Counted from the stretch's first letter, positions 1 through 9,290 are shown. The stretch: DNA of 64,000 bases from Aquamicrobium zhengzhouense (GCF_016124105.1 NZ_JADGMQ010000001.1:302707-366706); one strand, 5' to 3'. Numbers and translations: made by a program. The notes: generated from the letters alone by a model not told the origin.

Positions 1-1
1 G

Positions 2-100
2 CTGATCGTTCCGATCGCGATGGAAGAGAAGCTGCGCTTCGCTATCCGCGAAGGTGGTCGTACGGTCGGCGCCGGCATCGTCGCGTCGATCAAGGAATAA
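2..100 (+). CDS. tuf: Elongation factor Tu, C-terminal fragment
   Basis: The last 32 codons of a gene that begins before the window. They read [18 protein letters not shown] followed by [12 protein letters not shown] and a lysine-glutamate end, the conserved C-terminal barrel of EF-Tu. The GTPase delivers aminoacyl-tRNA to the ribosome. Its position directly before rpsJ is the standard fus-tuf-rpsJ order, so the fragment is a real 5'-truncated gene and not a pseudogene. Confidence 0.96.
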   Translation: MIVPIAMEEKLRFAIREGGRTVGAGIVASIKE

Positions 101-117
101 GAAGAATAAGGGTCTGT

Positions 118-146
118 CGCGGGCGCAGCTTCGGCTACTGCCCGCG
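118..146 (+). other. Hairpin in the tuf-rpsJ leader
   Basis: Seven-base GC arms at 118-124 and 140-146 enclose a loop containing a TTCGG-like turn. No T-tract follows, so this is not an ordinary terminator. It lies in the 75-base gap just before rpsJ, where an S10-operon leader would be. A regulatory role is inference only. Confidence 0.35.
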
Positions 147-175
147 CCCGCGGAAGACTTGAAGGAACCGACCAG

Positions 176-484
176 ATGAACGGACAAAATATCCGCATCC
201 GCCTCAAAGCGTTTGACCACCGAGTGCTCGACGCATCGACGCGGGAAATCGTGTCGACGGCCAAGCGAACCGGCGCGAACGTACGCGGGCCAATTCCGCT
301 GCCAACGCGGATCGAGAAATTTACTGTAAACCGCTCGCCGCATATTGACAAAAAGAGCCGCGAGCAGTTTGAGATGCGCACGCATAAGCGTCTCCTCGAT
401 ATCGTGGACCCGACCCCGCAGACTGTCGATGCTCTCATGAAGCTCGACCTGGCAGCCGGCGTCGACGTCGAGATTAAGCTCTAA
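176..484 (+). CDS. rpsJ: 30S ribosomal protein S10
   Basis: At 102 residues this has the normal S10 length. The protein opens [19 protein letters not shown] and carries the family signature [23 protein letters not shown] in its first half. S10 sits in the 30S head and is also NusE, the partner of NusB in antitermination. An AAGGA Shine-Dalgarno lies before the ATG. It is the first cistron of the S10 block after tuf. Confidence 0.99.
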   Translation: MNGQNIRIRLKAFDHRVLDASTREIVSTAKRTGANVRGPIPLPTRIEKFTVNRSPHIDKKSREQFEMRTHKRLLDIVDPTPQTVDALMKLDLAAGVDVEIKL

Positions 485-496
485 GGAGCAATAACC

Positions 497-547
497 ATGA
501 GCCGGACGGATTTCGGTCCGAATGGCTCCTCTGAAGGAAAAAACTGA
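497..547 (+). CDS. Candidate 16-residue leader peptide coupled to rplC
   Basis: A short frame, [16 protein letters not shown] then TGA, fills the rpsJ-rplC gap. It has a good AAGGAG Shine-Dalgarno eight to nine bases before its ATG. Its stop TGA (545-547) overlaps the rplC ATG (547-549) as TGATG, the usual arrangement for translational coupling. The message also folds: CGGAC at 503-507 pairs with GTCCG at 516-520, with outer pairs from 499-502 to 525-528. No homologue is known to me, so translation is inferred from the start, stop and ribosome-site geometry alone. Confidence 0.4.
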   Translation: MSRTDFGPNGSSEGKN

Positions 548-1275
548 TGCGTTCAGGTGTTATCGCACAGAAGATTGGGATGACGCGCGTCTACAGCGAC
601 GCAGGCGAGCACATTCCTGTCACAGTCCTCCGCATGGAGAACTGCCAGGTAGTGGCGCAGCGCACCCAGGAAAAGAACGGCTACACAGCCGTCCAGCTCG
701 GTGTGGGGCTTGCCAAGGTCAAAAATACGACCAAGGCAATGCGTGGCCATTTCGCCACTGCTTCGGTCGAGCCGAAGGCAAAGGTCGCGGAATTCCGCGT
801 CTCCCCGGACAACCTCATCGAGGTTGGTGCCGAGATTACTGCCGATCACTTCGTCGCTGGCCAGAAGGTCGACGTGACGGGTACTTCGATCGGTAAGGGT
901 TTCCAGGGTGTCATGAAGCGTCACAATTTCGGTGGCGGTCGTGCTTCTCACGGTAACTCGGTGTCGCACCGTTCGCACGGTTCGACCGGTCAGCGCCAAG
1001 ACCCGGGTAAGGTGTTCAAGGGCAAGAAGATGGCCGGTCACATGGGTTCGACCCGCGTGACGACTCAGAACCTCGAAGTTGTTTCGACGGACGTCGAGCG
1101 GGGCCTGATTTTGGTCCGTGGCGCAGTTCCGGGTTCGAAGGGCGCTTGGATCTATGTGCGCGACGCCGTCAAGGCGGCGCTGCCAGAGAACGCGCCGAAG
1201 CCGGCGGCTTTCCGTTCGGCTAACAATGTAGCCCCGGCGGCTGAGACCGCTCCGGTCACCGAGGGAGCTGAGTAA
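547..1275 (+). CDS. rplC: 50S ribosomal protein L3
   Basis: The protein has 242 residues. It starts [20 protein letters not shown] and carries the L3 core around [20 protein letters not shown] and [16 protein letters not shown]3 is an early 50S assembly protein near the peptidyl-transferase centre. The alanine/proline-rich tail after about residue 215 is longer than in E. coli, as is usual in alphaproteobacteria. Its stop overlaps the rplD start by one base (TAATG). Confidence 0.99.
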   Translation: MRSGVIAQKIGMTRVYSDAGEHIPVTVLRMENCQVVAQRTQEKNGYTAVQLGVGLAKVKNTTKAMRGHFATASVEPKAKVAEFRVSPDNLIEVGAEITADHFVAGQKVDVTGTSIGKGFQGVMKRHNFGGGRASHGNSVSHRSHGSTGQRQDPGKVFKGKKMAGHMGSTRVTTQNLEVVSTDVERGLILVRGAVPGSKGAWIYVRDAVKAALPENAPKPAAFRSANNVAPAAETAPVTEGAE

Positions 1276-1901
1276 TGGACGTCAAGATTACCACGCTTGC
1301 CGGCGACGCAGCTGGCGACATCAAGCTGTCGGACGAGATCTTCGGTCTCGAGCCGCGCGAAGATATCCTTCAGCGTGTCGTTCGTTGGCAGCTTGCTAAG
1401 AAGCAGCAGGGTACGCATCAGTCGAAGGGTCGCGCTGATATCGCACGCACCGGTGCGAAGATGTACAAGCAGAAGGGTACGGGCCGCGCTCGTCACTCGT
1501 CAGCTCGTGCACCTCAGTTCCGCGGCGGTGGCAAGGCCCACGGACCGGTTGCTCGCAGCCATGAGCACGATCTTCCTAAGAAGGTCCGTGCACTCGGCCT
1601 GAAGCACGCTCTGTCGGTCAAGGCTCAGGGCTCCAGCCTGATCATCATCGATGATCTGGCCATGTCCGATCCGAAGACCAAGGCGCTCGTCGCTAATTTC
1701 GAGAAGCTTGGTCTGACCAATGCACTCGTGATCGGTGGCGCTGAAGTTGACGTCAACTTCAAGCGCGCTGCGGCCAACATCCCGAACATCGACGTCCTGC
1801 CGATCCAGGGTATCAACGTCTACGACATTCTTCGTCGCGGCACGCTCGTCCTCTCGAAGGCGGCGGTCGAGGCCCTGGAGGAGCGGTTCTCAAATGACTG
1901 A
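1275..1901 (+). CDS. rplD: 50S ribosomal protein L4
   Basis: The 208-residue protein has the typical L4 loop, [20 protein letters not shown], followed by [20 protein letters not shown], which reaches the peptide exit tunnel. In E. coli L4 also represses its own S10 operon. Whether that holds here cannot be seen. It starts one base inside the rplC stop and ends eight bases inside rplW, so translation of the three is coupled. Confidence 0.99.
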   Translation: MDVKITTLAGDAAGDIKLSDEIFGLEPREDILQRVVRWQLAKKQQGTHQSKGRADIARTGAKMYKQKGTGRARHSSARAPQFRGGGKAHGPVARSHEHDLPKKVRALGLKHALSVKAQGSSLIIIDDLAMSDPKTKALVANFEKLGLTNALVIGGAEVDVNFKRAAANIPNIDVLPIQGINVYDILRRGTLVLSKAAVEALEERFSND

Positions 1902-2187
1902 TCTTCGCCACTATGACGTAATCGTCTCTCCGGCGATCACCGAGAAGTCGACCATGGCTTCTGAGTTCAATCAGGTGGTCTTCAACGTTGCTCGCAAGGC
2001 GACCAAGCCGGAGATCAAGGCTGCAGTAGAGGCGCTGTTCGGCGTCAAGGTAACTGCGGTGAACACGCTCGTACGCAAGGGCAAGGTGAAGCGTTTCCGC
2101 AGCACCATTGGCAAGCAGAGCGATGTCAAGAGGGCCGTCGTCACGCTGGCTGAAGGCCAGTCAATCGACGTCACGACCGGACTGTAA
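1894..2187 (+). CDS. rplW: 50S ribosomal protein L23
   Basis: The protein has 97 residues and begins [20 protein letters not shown]. An upstream in-frame ATG at 1735 lies inside rplD and would add an unrelated N-terminus. The ATG at 1894 fits the family and has a GGAGGAG ribosome site within the rplD end. L23 lies at the tunnel exit and docks SRP, trigger factor and SecY. The core [20 protein letters not shown] is conserved. Confidence 0.98.
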   Translation: MTDLRHYDVIVSPAITEKSTMASEFNQVVFNVARKATKPEIKAAVEALFGVKVTAVNTLVRKGKVKRFRSTIGKQSDVKRAVVTLAEGQSIDVTTGL

Positions 2188-2198
2188 GGAACGGAACG

Positions 2199-3032
2199 AT
2201 GGCATTGAAACACTACAATCCGATTACGCCTGGTACGCGCCAGCTCGTAATCGTGGACCGTTCCGGTCTCTACAAGGGCAAGCCGGTCAAGGGTCTGACC
2301 GAAGGTCTGACCAAGAAGGGCGGCCGCAACAACTACGGTCGTATTACGGCTCGCTTCATTGGTGGCGGCCACAAGCGTTCGTATCGTCTGGTCGACTTCA
2401 AGCGTCGCAAGTTCGACGTTTCGGCAACGGTTGAGCGTCTTGAGTACGACCCGAACCGCACCGCTTTCATCGCGCTGATCAAGTACGATGATGGTGAGCT
2501 GTCCTATATCCTGGCTCCGCAGCGTCTGGCTGTCGGTGACAAGGTTGTGGCTGGCGAGAGCGTCGACGTGAAGCCGGGCAACGCTATGCCTCTTTCGTCG
2601 ATGCCGATCGGTACGATCGTGCATAACGTCGAGATGAAGCCGGGCAAGGGCGGTCAGATTGCCCGTTCGGCTGGTGCATACGCTCAGCTGGTCGGTCGTG
2701 ACCAAGGCTCGGCAATCCTGCGCCTCAACTCGGGTGAGCAGCGTATCGTCCACGGTTCCTGCCTCGCAACGGTCGGCGCTGTTTCCAACCCGGAACACGC
2801 CAACATCAACGATGGTAAGGCGGGCCGCACCCGCTGGCGCGGCAAGCGTCCGCACAACCGCGGTGTCACCATGAACCCGGTCGACCACCCGCACGGTGGT
2901 GGTGAGGGTCGCACCTCGGGTGGCCGTCATCCGGTCACCCCGTGGGGCAAGCCTACGAAGGGCAAGCGCACTCGCTCTAACAAGGCGACCGACAAGTTCA
3001 TCATGCGCTCGCGCCATCAGCGCAAGAGCTAA
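2199..3032 (+). CDS. rplB: 50S ribosomal protein L2
   Basis: The 277-residue protein has normal L2 length. It shows the OB-fold core [19 protein letters not shown] and the C-terminal signature [20 protein letters not shown], whose histidine-rich loop lies near the peptidyl-transferase centre. It starts 11 bases after rplW behind a TAAGGAACG ribosome site. L2 is a primary 23S rRNA-binding protein needed for subunit joining. Confidence 0.99.
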   Translation: MALKHYNPITPGTRQLVIVDRSGLYKGKPVKGLTEGLTKKGGRNNYGRITARFIGGGHKRSYRLVDFKRRKFDVSATVERLEYDPNRTAFIALIKYDDGELSYILAPQRLAVGDKVVAGESVDVKPGNAMPLSSMPIGTIVHNVEMKPGKGGQIARSAGAYAQLVGRDQGSAILRLNSGEQRIVHGSCLATVGAVSNPEHANINDGKAGRTRWRGKRPHNRGVTMNPVDHPHGGGEGRTSGGRHPVTPWGKPTKGKRTRSNKATDKFIMRSRHQRKS

Positions 3033-3047
3033 GGAAAGGTACAGAAC

Positions 3048-3326
3048 GTGACCCGTTCAGTCTGGAAAGGCCCGTTCGTCGACGGCTACCTCCTCAAGAA
3101 GGCAGAGAAGGTACGCGAAGGCGGCCGTAACGAGGTGATCAAGATGTGGAGCCGTCGCTCCACCGTCTTGCCGCAGTTTGTCGGCCTCACCTTTGGCGTC
3201 TACAACGGCCAAAAGCACATCCCGGTCAGCGTGACCGAGGAAATGGTCGGCCACAAGTTCGGTGAGTTCTCGCCAACCCGTACCTACTACGGTCATGGCG
3301 CGGATAAGAAGGCGAAGAGGAAGTAA
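3048..3326 (+). CDS. rpsS: 30S ribosomal protein S19 (GTG start)
   Basis: The 92-residue protein reads [20 protein letters not shown] from a GTG codon with an AAGGAAAGG ribosome site upstream. The C-terminal part has the S19 signature [14 protein letters not shown] in the variant [19 protein letters not shown]. It forms a complex with S13 in the 30S head near the A site. GTG is the only initiator consistent with the family N-terminus. Confidence 0.98.
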   Translation: MTRSVWKGPFVDGYLLKKAEKVREGGRNEVIKMWSRRSTVLPQFVGLTFGVYNGQKHIPVSVTEEMVGHKFGEFSPTRTYYGHGADKKAKRK

Positions 3327-3327
3327 C

Positions 3328-3714
3328 ATGGGCAAGGCCAAAGCTCCGCGTAGGCTCGCCGACAACGAAGCGCGCGCTGTACTGCGCACGATCCGTGTCA
3401 GCCCCCAGAAGCTCAACCTGGTTGCCGCGATGATTCGCGGCAAGAAGGTTGGCTCCGCTCTCGCCGACCTCGAATTCTCGCGCAAGCGCATCGCCGGCAC
3501 CGTCAAGAAGACGCTCGAGTCGGCAATCGCCAACGCGGAAAACAACCACGACCTCGACGTCGACTCCCTCATCGTTGCTGAGGCTTATGTCGGTAAGTCG
3601 ATCGTCATGAAGCGCTTCCACGCCCGCGGTCGCGGTCGTGCCAGCCGGATCGAGAAGCCGTTCTCGCATCTGACGATCGTGGTTCGCGAAGTCGAAGAAG
3701 TGGAGGCCGCATAA
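3328..3714 (+). CDS. rplV: 50S ribosomal protein L22
   Basis: The protein has 128 residues from the ATG at 3328 ([20 protein letters not shown]). A longer frame starting at 3262 lies inside rpsS and is not credible. Conserved parts include [20 protein letters not shown] and the C-terminal beta-hairpin region [20 protein letters not shown], which lines the exit tunnel where macrolides act. Its stop overlaps the rpsC ATG (TAATG). Confidence 0.98.
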   Translation: MGKAKAPRRLADNEARAVLRTIRVSPQKLNLVAAMIRGKKVGSALADLEFSRKRIAGTVKKTLESAIANAENNHDLDVDSLIVAEAYVGKSIVMKRFHARGRGRASRIEKPFSHLTIVVREVEEVEAA

Positions 3715-4424
3715 TGGGTCAGAAAATTAATCCGATCGGCCTGCGCCTCGGCATCAACCGTACCTGGGATTCCCGCTGGTACGCCAACACCGGCGAATAC
3801 GGCACGCTTCTTCATGAGGACCTCAAGATCCGCGAGTATCTTGAGAAGGAACTGAAGCAGGCAGCTGTCTCGAAGATCGTGATCGAGCGTCCCCACAAGA
3901 AGTGCCGCGTGACCATTCACGCTGCACGCCCGGGCCTGATCATCGGCAAGAAGGGCGCGGACATCGAGAAGCTTCGCAAGAAGCTGACCGAGATGACCAA
4001 GTCCGAAACGCACCTCAACATTGTTGAGGTTCGCAAGCCGGAGATCGACGCCAAGCTGATCGCTCAGTCGATCACGCAGCAGCTCGAGCGCCGTGTGGCA
4101 TTCCGTCGCGCCATGAAGCGTGCAGTCCAGTCTGCAATGCGTCTTGGAGCCGAAGGTATCCGTATTAACTGCGCTGGTCGCCTCGGTGGCGCGGAAATCG
4201 CTCGTATGGAGTGGTACCGCGAGGGTCGCGTTCCGCTGCATACTTTGCGTGCGGATGTTGACTATGGCACCGCAGAAGCGCAAACGGCGTACGGAATCTG
4301 CGGCGTGAAGGTCTGGGTGTTTAAGGGTGAGATCCTTGAGCATGACCCGATGGCGTCCGAGCGCAGGGCTATCGAAGGCGATCAGCAGCATAGCGGTGGA
4401 AACCGTCGCCGCGATAACGCCTGA
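3714..4424 (+). CDS. rpsC: 30S ribosomal protein S3
   Basis: The 236-residue protein begins [21 protein letters not shown] type II KH domain carries [18 protein letters not shown] near residue 80. The C-terminal domain includes [21 protein letters not shown]3 forms part of the mRNA entry channel with S4 and S5 and has helicase activity there. It is coupled to rplV by a one-base overlap. Confidence 0.99.
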   Translation: MGQKINPIGLRLGINRTWDSRWYANTGEYGTLLHEDLKIREYLEKELKQAAVSKIVIERPHKKCRVTIHAARPGLIIGKKGADIEKLRKKLTEMTKSETHLNIVEVRKPEIDAKLIAQSITQQLERRVAFRRAMKRAVQSAMRLGAEGIRINCAGRLGGAEIARMEWYREGRVPLHTLRADVDYGTAEAQTAYGICGVKVWVFKGEILEHDPMASERRAIEGDQQHSGGNRRRDNA

Positions 4425-4451
4425 GAAGCATAGGAATTTTGGAGAAGAACG

Positions 4452-4865
4452 ATGCTGCAGCCAAAGCGCACAAAGTTCCGCAAGCAGTTCAAGGGCCGCA
4501 TTCACGGTGCTGCCAAGGGCGGCACGGATCTTAATTTTGGCGGCTTCGGCCTCAAGGCCCTGGAGCCGAACCGCGTCACTGCTCGTGAGATCGAAGCGGC
4601 TCGCCGTGCGATCACCCGTCAGATGAAACGTCAAGGCCGTGTGTGGATCCGGATTTTTCCGGATCTCCCGGTCACCTCGAAGCCTACCGAAGTCCGTATG
4701 GGTAAGGGCAAGGGCGCCGTCGATTACTGGGCAGCGCGCGTCAAGCCTGGCCGCGTAATGTTTGAAATCGACGGTGTGTCGGAAGAAGTTGCTCGCGAAG
4801 CACTTCGCCTCGGCGCTGCCAAGCTGTCCGTACGCACGCGCTTCGTACAGCGCATTGCAGAATAA
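4452..4865 (+). CDS. rplP: 50S ribosomal protein L16
   Basis: The 137-residue protein starts [19 protein letters not shown] and has [20 protein letters not shown] and the signature [21 protein letters not shown]16 organises the A site of the 50S subunit and is a late assembly protein. A GGAGAA ribosome site lies 5' of the ATG in a 27-base gap after rpsC. Confidence 0.99.
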   Translation: MLQPKRTKFRKQFKGRIHGAAKGGTDLNFGGFGLKALEPNRVTAREIEAARRAITRQMKRQGRVWIRIFPDLPVTSKPTEVRMGKGKGAVDYWAARVKPGRVMFEIDGVSEEVAREALRLGAAKLSVRTRFVQRIAE

Positions 4866-4878
4866 GAGGGTAGCGGAT

Positions 4879-5079
4879 ATGAAGGCGTCCGACGTGAGGG
4901 CGAAGACCCTCGACGAACTGAACGAAGAGCTCGCCGCACTGAAGAAAGAGCAGTTCAATCTGCGCTTTCAGAAGGCAACCGGCCAGCTTGAGAAAACCGC
5001 GCGCGTGAAGCAGGTCCGCAAGGATATTGCGCGCATCAAGACGATTGCAGCGGAGAAGTCCGCTGCCAAGAAGGCTTAA
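4879..5079 (+). CDS. rpmC: 50S ribosomal protein L29
   Basis: The 66-residue helical protein starts [19 protein letters not shown] and contains [20 protein letters not shown], the L29 signature, followed by ARIKTIAAE. An earlier in-frame ATG at 4762 lies inside rplP. The family-length start at 4879 is preferred, 13 bases after rplP. L29 borders L23 at the tunnel exit. Confidence 0.97.
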   Translation: MKASDVRAKTLDELNEELAALKKEQFNLRFQKATGQLEKTARVKQVRKDIARIKTIAAEKSAAKKA

Positions 5080-5090
5080 GGACGAGGACC

Positions 5091-5351
5091 ATGCCGAAGC
5101 GCATCATGCAGGGCACTGTCGTCAGCGACAAGAATGATAAGACGGTCGTCGTCAAGGTCGAGCGCCGCTTCACCCATCCGGTGATGAGGAAGGTTGTCCG
5201 TCAGAGCAAGCGCTACAAGGCGCATGACGAGGGCAACGCCTGCAAGGTGGGCGACTTCGTCTTCATCCAGGAGTCGGCTCCGATCTCCAAAGACAAGCGT
5301 TGGGTTGTGATCCAGAACCAGACGCAGGAACTGGCGGCGAAAGCCGAGTAA
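5091..5351 (+). CDS. rpsQ: 30S ribosomal protein S17
   Basis: The 86-residue protein has the S17 N-terminus [20 protein letters not shown] and the OB-fold core [20 protein letters not shown]. It binds 16S rRNA early in 30S assembly. A GGACGAGG ribosome site precedes the ATG. A 63-base gap with a hairpin separates it from rplN. Confidence 0.98.
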   Translation: MPKRIMQGTVVSDKNDKTVVVKVERRFTHPVMRKVVRQSKRYKAHDEGNACKVGDFVFIQESAPISKDKRWVVIQNQTQELAAKAE

Positions 5352-5367
5352 GAACATTTGGACAGCC

Positions 5368-5389
5368 GGGCAGGGCGGGAGCCTTGCCC
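5368..5389 (+). other. Intercistronic hairpin rpsQ-rplN
   Basis: Nine-base arms at 5368-5376 and 5381-5389 pair with one G-U and enclose a GGGA tetraloop. The downstream sequence is AAAATAAAG, not a T-tract, so it is not a standard terminator on this strand. It could stabilise processed mRNA or slow ribosomes ahead of rplN. The structure is visible; the role is inference. Confidence 0.5.
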
Positions 5390-5414
5390 AAAATAAAGAA
5401 GAAGGCGGCCAGTC

Positions 5415-5783
5415 ATGATTCAGATGCAAACAAACCTCGACGTCGCGGATAATTCCGGCGCGCGTCGTGTCATGTGCATCAAGGTGCTGGGCGGCTCGAA
5501 GCGGAAGTATGCCTCGGTCGGTGACATCATCGTTGTCTCGATCAAGGAAGCAATTCCGCGCGGCCGCGTCAAGAAGGGTGATGTGATGAAGGCGGTCGTG
5601 GTTCGCACGGCCAAGGACATCCGTCGGCCGGATGGCAGCGTGATCCGTTTCGACGGTAACGCAGCAGTGCTTGTCGACAACAAGCGGGAGCCGGTTGGCA
5701 CTCGTATCTTCGGCCCGGTTCCGCGCGAGCTGCGCGCTAAGAACCACATGAAGATCATCTCCCTCGCACCCGAAGTGCTCTAA
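5415..5783 (+). CDS. rplN: 50S ribosomal protein L14
   Basis: The 122-residue protein has exactly the usual L14 length. It begins [20 protein letters not shown] and carries [20 protein letters not shown] and [20 protein letters not shown]. It binds 23S rRNA at the intersubunit face, where RsfS also docks. It follows the intercistronic hairpin and precedes rplX by 13 bases. Confidence 0.99.
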   Translation: MIQMQTNLDVADNSGARRVMCIKVLGGSKRKYASVGDIIVVSIKEAIPRGRVKKGDVMKAVVVRTAKDIRRPDGSVIRFDGNAAVLVDNKREPVGTRIFGPVPRELRAKNHMKIISLAPEVL

Positions 5784-5796
5784 GGAGGCCGGTGAC

Positions 5797-6111
5797 ATGC
5801 AAAAAATTCGCAAGGGCGACAAAGTCGTCGTTCTCACCGGTAAGGATAAGGGCCGCACCGGAGAGGTACTGAAGGTTCAGCCGAAGGACGATAAAGCTAT
5901 CGTCAGCGGCGTTAACGTCATTGTGCGCCACCAGCGCCAGACGCAGAGCCAGGAAGGTGGACTGATCCGTAAGGAAGCTCCGATCCACCTGTCGAATATC
6001 GCTGTGGTCGACCCGAAGGACGGCAAGTCGCCGACCCGCGTCGGCTTCGAGGTCCGCGACGGCAAGAAAGTTCGCGTCGCTAAGCGCTCGGGAGAAGTCA
6101 TCAATGGCTGA
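5797..6111 (+). CDS. rplX: 50S ribosomal protein L24
   Basis: The 104-residue protein begins [20 protein letters not shown], the KOW motif typical of L24, and continues with [20 protein letters not shown]. It initiates 50S assembly. A TAAGGAGG ribosome site overlaps the rplN stop. The last eight bases overlap the start of rplE, so the pair is translationally coupled. Confidence 0.99.
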   Translation: MQKIRKGDKVVVLTGKDKGRTGEVLKVQPKDDKAIVSGVNVIVRHQRQTQSQEGGLIRKEAPIHLSNIAVVDPKDGKSPTRVGFEVRDGKKVRVAKRSGEVING

Positions 6112-6661
6112 TCAGAAGTACGCGCCGCGGCTCAAGTCGCTATACCGCGAGGAGATCCGCAAGGCGCTCCAGGAACAGTTCAACTACGCCAACGAGATGC
6201 AGATTCCGCGTCTCGACAAGGTCGTGATCAATATGGGTGTCGGTGAAGCGACTGCGGATTCGAAGAAGCCGACAGTTGCCGCTGAAGACCTGAGCCAGAT
6301 CGCAGGCCAGAAGGCAGTCATCACCCGCGCCCGCAACTCGATTGCTGGCTTCAAGGTGCGTGAGGAGATGCCGATCGGTGCGAAGGTGACCCTTCGTGGC
6401 GACCGCATGCTGGAATTCATTGATCGCCTGGTAACGATCGCGCTTCCGCGCGTCCGTGACTTCCGCGGCCTCAATGCAAAAAGCTTCGATGGTCGTGGCA
6501 ACTTCGCCATGGGCATCAAGGAGCACATCGTGTTCCCTGAAATCAACTACGACAAGGTAGATCAGATTTGGGGAATGGACATCATCGTTTGTACGACTGC
6601 TAAGACGGACGACGAGGCGCGGGCTCTGCTCAAGGCCTTCAACTTCCCATTCCGGCAGTAA
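6104..6661 (+). CDS. rplE: 50S ribosomal protein L5
   Basis: The 185-residue protein contains [38 protein letters not shown] and [20 protein letters not shown], all diagnostic of L5. L5 binds 5S rRNA with L18 and L25 and contacts P-site tRNA. The start overlaps the rplX end by eight bases. Confidence 0.99.
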   Translation: MADQKYAPRLKSLYREEIRKALQEQFNYANEMQIPRLDKVVINMGVGEATADSKKPTVAAEDLSQIAGQKAVITRARNSIAGFKVREEMPIGAKVTLRGDRMLEFIDRLVTIALPRVRDFRGLNAKSFDGRGNFAMGIKEHIVFPEINYDKVDQIWGMDIIVCTTAKTDDEARALLKAFNFPFRQ

Positions 6662-6685
6662 CGGCAGCGAATAAAGGAACCTGAA

Positions 6686-6991
6686 ATGGCAAAGACCAGC
6701 TCAGTAGAAAAGAATAATCGGCGCCGTAAGCTCGTCGATCAGTATGCCGCTAAGCGTGCGGAACTGAAGGCGATCATTATGGATCAGTCAAAGCCGATGG
6801 AAGAGCGCTTCCGTGCACAGCTCAAGCTGTCCGCACTTCCGCGCAATTCGTCCAAGACCCGCATCCGCAACCGTTGCGAGGTTACCGGCCGTCCGCGTGC
6901 ATTCTACCGCAAGCTCAAGATGAGCCGTGTAGCGCTGCGCGAACTCGGCAATAACGGCCTGATTCCCGGCCTGGTCAAGTCGAGCTGGTAA
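6686..6991 (+). CDS. rpsN: 30S ribosomal protein S14 (zinc-free type)
   Basis: The 101-residue protein is the long S14 form without the CxxC zinc pairs. The core [20 protein letters not shown] keeps a single cysteine, and the end [11 protein letters not shown] is conserved. It assembles late into the 30S head next to S10 and S19. An AAAGGAACC ribosome site precedes it. Confidence 0.98.
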   Translation: MAKTSSVEKNNRRRKLVDQYAAKRAELKAIIMDQSKPMEERFRAQLKLSALPRNSSKTRIRNRCEVTGRPRAFYRKLKMSRVALRELGNNGLIPGLVKSSW

Positions 6992-7003
6992 GGAGGACGA
7001 ACG

Positions 7004-7402
7004 ATGTCCCTTAGTGATCCCCTCGGCGATATGCTCACCCGCATTCGCAATGCCTATGGCCGTCGCAAGACCACCGTTTCCACGCCGGCTTCGAACCTGC
7101 GTGCACGCGTGCTGGACGTGTTGAAGGCTGAAGGCTACATCCGCGACTACGCAAAGGTCGACTACGAGAATGGCAAGTCGGAGCTTGAGATCGAACTCAA
7201 GTACTACGAAGGCCAGCCGGTGATCCGCGAGATCTCCCGCGTCTCGAAGCCGGGCCGCCGTGTGTATGTTTCGGTCAAGTCGATCCCGTCCGTGGCCAAC
7301 GGCCTCGGCATCTCCATCCTGTCGACTCCGAAGGGTGTGATGGCTGACCATCAGGCTCGTGAAGAGAATGTCGGCGGTGAGGTGCTGTGCCAGATCTTCT
7401 GA
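7004..7402 (+). CDS. rpsH: 30S ribosomal protein S8
   Basis: The 132-residue protein begins [20 protein letters not shown] and contains [20 protein letters not shown] and the C-terminal [20 protein letters not shown]8 binds the central domain of 16S rRNA. In E. coli it represses the spc operon by binding mRNA at rplE, an ability not testable here by eye. TAAGGAGG precedes the start. Confidence 0.99.
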   Translation: MSLSDPLGDMLTRIRNAYGRRKTTVSTPASNLRARVLDVLKAEGYIRDYAKVDYENGKSELEIELKYYEGQPVIREISRVSKPGRRVYVSVKSIPSVANGLGISILSTPKGVMADHQAREENVGGEVLCQIF

Positions 7403-7441
7403 TCCGGCCGGCTGGTGCAATAGAAGGACGAGGACCGAAAC

Positions 7442-7975
7442 ATGTCTCGTATTGGTAAGAAGCCCGTTCAGGTGCCCGCCGGCGTGACCGCTACGGTCGA
7501 CGGCCAGACGGTCACCGCGAAGGGTCCGAAAGGTGAGCTGAAGTTCGTCGTTAACGACGAAGTTCTCGTGAAGCTCGAAAACGGCGAAATCGCCGTTACG
7601 CCGCGCGACGAGTCCAAGGATGCACGGTCGAAGTGGGGCATGTCCCGCACTCAGATCGAAAACATCCTGATCGGTGTGAAGGATGGCTTCGAGAAGAAGC
7701 TTGAAATCAGCGGCGTCGGTTACCGCGCAGCTATGCAGGGAAAGAACATTCAGCTTTCCCTTGGCTTCAGCCACGAGGTGGTTTATGAGACCCCTGAAGG
7801 CATCACGATTGCGACACCCAAGCCGACGGAAATCGTCGTCACGGGTATCGACAAGCAGGTTGTCGGTCAGGTAGCAGCGGAAATCCGCAAGTACCGTGGT
7901 CCCGAGCCTTACAAGGGCAAGGGCGTGCGTTATGCCAACGAGCGCATTGTGCGTAAGGACGGCAAGAAGAAGTAA
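7442..7975 (+). CDS. rplF: 50S ribosomal protein L6
   Basis: The 177-residue protein starts [20 protein letters not shown]. It is a two-repeat L6 fold with [20 protein letters not shown] and the C-terminal signature [20 protein letters not shown]. It lies near the sarcin-ricin loop, where translation factors bind. A 93-base gap with two hairpins separates it from rplR. Confidence 0.99.
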   Translation: MSRIGKKPVQVPAGVTATVDGQTVTAKGPKGELKFVVNDEVLVKLENGEIAVTPRDESKDARSKWGMSRTQIENILIGVKDGFEKKLEISGVGYRAAMQGKNIQLSLGFSHEVVYETPEGITIATPKPTEIVVTGIDKQVVGQVAAEIRKYRGPEPYKGKGVRYANERIVRKDGKKK

Positions 7976-7980
7976 TATCA

Positions 7981-8028
7981 GCGCCACGAGGCGCGGTTGC
8001 GGGAGCTCGGCGAAGGTCGAGCTACCGC
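7981..8028 (+). other. Two hairpins in the rplF-rplR gap
   Basis: GCGCC at 7981-7985 pairs with GGCGC at 7990-7994 around an ACGA loop. A second stem joins 7999-8009 with 8018-8028: four outer pairs, one G.A mismatch, six inner pairs. No T-tract follows either stem. These structures occupy most of the gap before the rplR ribosome site. A role in processing or translational control is inferred. Confidence 0.45.
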
Positions 8029-8068
8029 ATATGGCCGTCCTCGTTTTACAAGGCAAGGAATACATATC

Positions 8069-8428
8069 ATGGCTTCCAAGGAATCCATCCAGAAGCGCGC
8101 CGCGCGCGTCCGCCGTCAGATCAAGAAGGTCGCGAACGGCCGTCCGCGTTTGTCGGTTCACCGTTCGTCTAAGCACATCTACGCGCAGGTCATCGACGAC
8201 TCTACCGGTCGTACGCTGGCTGCTGCGTCGACCCTTGAGAAGGACCTGAAGGGTTCGCTCAAGACTGGCGCTGACCAGGCCGCCGCGACCGCCGTTGGCA
8301 AGCTCGTTGCAGAGCGCGCTGTTGCGGCTGGCGTGTCGGAAGTCGTCTTCGACCGTGGTGCCTACATTTACCATGGCCGCGTCAAGGCGCTTGCCGAAGC
8401 TGCTCGCGAAGTTGGTCTGAGCTTCTAA
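8069..8428 (+). CDS. rplR: 50S ribosomal protein L18
   Basis: The protein has 119 residues from the ATG at 8069 ([20 protein letters not shown]). An earlier in-frame start at 7997 would translate the structured gap and is rejected. Family features include [20 protein letters not shown] and the end [21 protein letters not shown]18 brings 5S rRNA into the 50S subunit. An AAGGAA ribosome site lies before the start. Confidence 0.98.
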   Translation: MASKESIQKRAARVRRQIKKVANGRPRLSVHRSSKHIYAQVIDDSTGRTLAAASTLEKDLKGSLKTGADQAAATAVGKLVAERAVAAGVSEVVFDRGAYIYHGRVKALAEAAREVGLSF

Positions 8429-8435
8429 ATTCATT

Positions 8436-8459
8436 GCCGGGCTTTTGCCCGGCTTTTTC
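8436..8459 (+). terminator. Intrinsic-terminator-like hairpin between rplR and rpsE
   Basis: A perfect seven-base stem (GCCGGGC 8436-8442, GCCCGGC 8447-8453) with a TTTT loop is followed directly by TTTTTC. This is a textbook Rho-independent terminator shape, yet it lies inside the ribosomal operon eight bases after rplR and before rpsE, rpmD, rplO and secY. It may act as a partial attenuator or define an mRNA 3' end. Confidence 0.7.
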
Positions 8460-8495
8460 GCAACCCGTGCTCCGGAAAAGAATAAGGATCAGGAC

Positions 8496-9062
8496 ATGGC
8501 ACAGGATCGTAGGGAAGGTCGCGATCGCAACCGTGACCGCGAAGAGCGGGACGACGGTTTCGTCGACAAGCTCGTTCATATCAACCGCGTCGCCAAGGTG
8601 GTGAAGGGCGGCCGTCGTTTCGGCTTCGCTGCTCTCGTTGTCGTTGGTGATCAGAAGGGTCGCGTCGGCTTCGGTCATGGCAAGGCTCGTGAAGTGCCTG
8701 AGGCAATCCGCAAGGCAACTGAAGCTGCCAAGCGCGACCTGATCTTCGTCCCGCTTCGCGGCGGTCGTACGCTGCATCACGACGTAAACGGTCGTCACGG
8801 CGCAGGTCGCGTTCTTCTGCGTACGGCCAAGGCCGGTACCGGAATTATCGCGGGCGGCCCGATGCGTGCTGTCTTCGAGACGCTCGGCATCCAGGACGTC
8901 GTCGCCAAGTCGATGGGTTCGTCGAATCCGTACAACATGATTCGCGCCACGTTCGACGCGCTGAAGAATCAGCTGCATCCGAAGGATGTCGCTTCTCAGC
9001 GTGGCATCAAGTATTCGGCTCTGCAGGCGCGCCGTGGCGCTGCCGTCGCAACTGACGAATAA
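8496..9062 (+). CDS. rpsE: 30S ribosomal protein S5
   Basis: The protein has 188 residues from the ATG at 8496. The charged N-terminal tail ([18 protein letters not shown]) is typical of alphaproteobacterial S5. The core has [20 protein letters not shown] and [20 protein letters not shown]. An in-frame start at 8445 would lie inside the preceding hairpin and is rejected. S5 takes part in decoding accuracy and mRNA unwinding. Confidence 0.98.
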   Translation: MAQDRREGRDRNRDREERDDGFVDKLVHINRVAKVVKGGRRFGFAALVVVGDQKGRVGFGHGKAREVPEAIRKATEAAKRDLIFVPLRGGRTLHHDVNGRHGAGRVLLRTAKAGTGIIAGGPMRAVFETLGIQDVVAKSMGSSNPYNMIRATFDALKNQLHPKDVASQRGIKYSALQARRGAAVATDE

Positions 9063-9074
9063 GGAGAGGCGATC

Positions 9075-9272
9075 ATGGCAAACAAGCAGGGCAAGACCCT
9101 CGTTGTGGAGCAGATCGGCAGCCCAATCCGCCGTCCGGTGGAACAGCGCGCTACGCTGATCGGCCTCGGTCTCAACAAGATGCACCGTCGTTCAACGCTG
9201 GAGGATACTCCTGCGGTCCGCGGCATGATTTCCAAGGTGCGCCACCTCGTCCGTATCGTGGACGAGGCGTAA
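9075..9272 (+). CDS. rpmD: 50S ribosomal protein L30
   Basis: The 65-residue protein contains [20 protein letters not shown] and [20 protein letters not shown], the L30 signature. It is the short bacterial form. It lies 12 bases after rpsE behind a TAAGGAGAGG ribosome site and 18 bases before rplO. Confidence 0.98.
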   Translation: MANKQGKTLVVEQIGSPIRRPVEQRATLIGLGLNKMHRRSTLEDTPAVRGMISKVRHLVRIVDEA

Positions 9273-9290
9273 TCCGCTGGAGCAACTGAT

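Noticed and set aside
3585-4958. 457-codon antisense frame across rplV, rpsC and rplP
   Set aside because: Same reason: every overlapping + strand gene is a certain ribosomal protein.
6788-8434. 548-codon antisense frame across rpsN, rpsH, rplF and rplR
   Set aside because: It spans four ribosomal genes in the opposite sense and is a codon-bias artefact.
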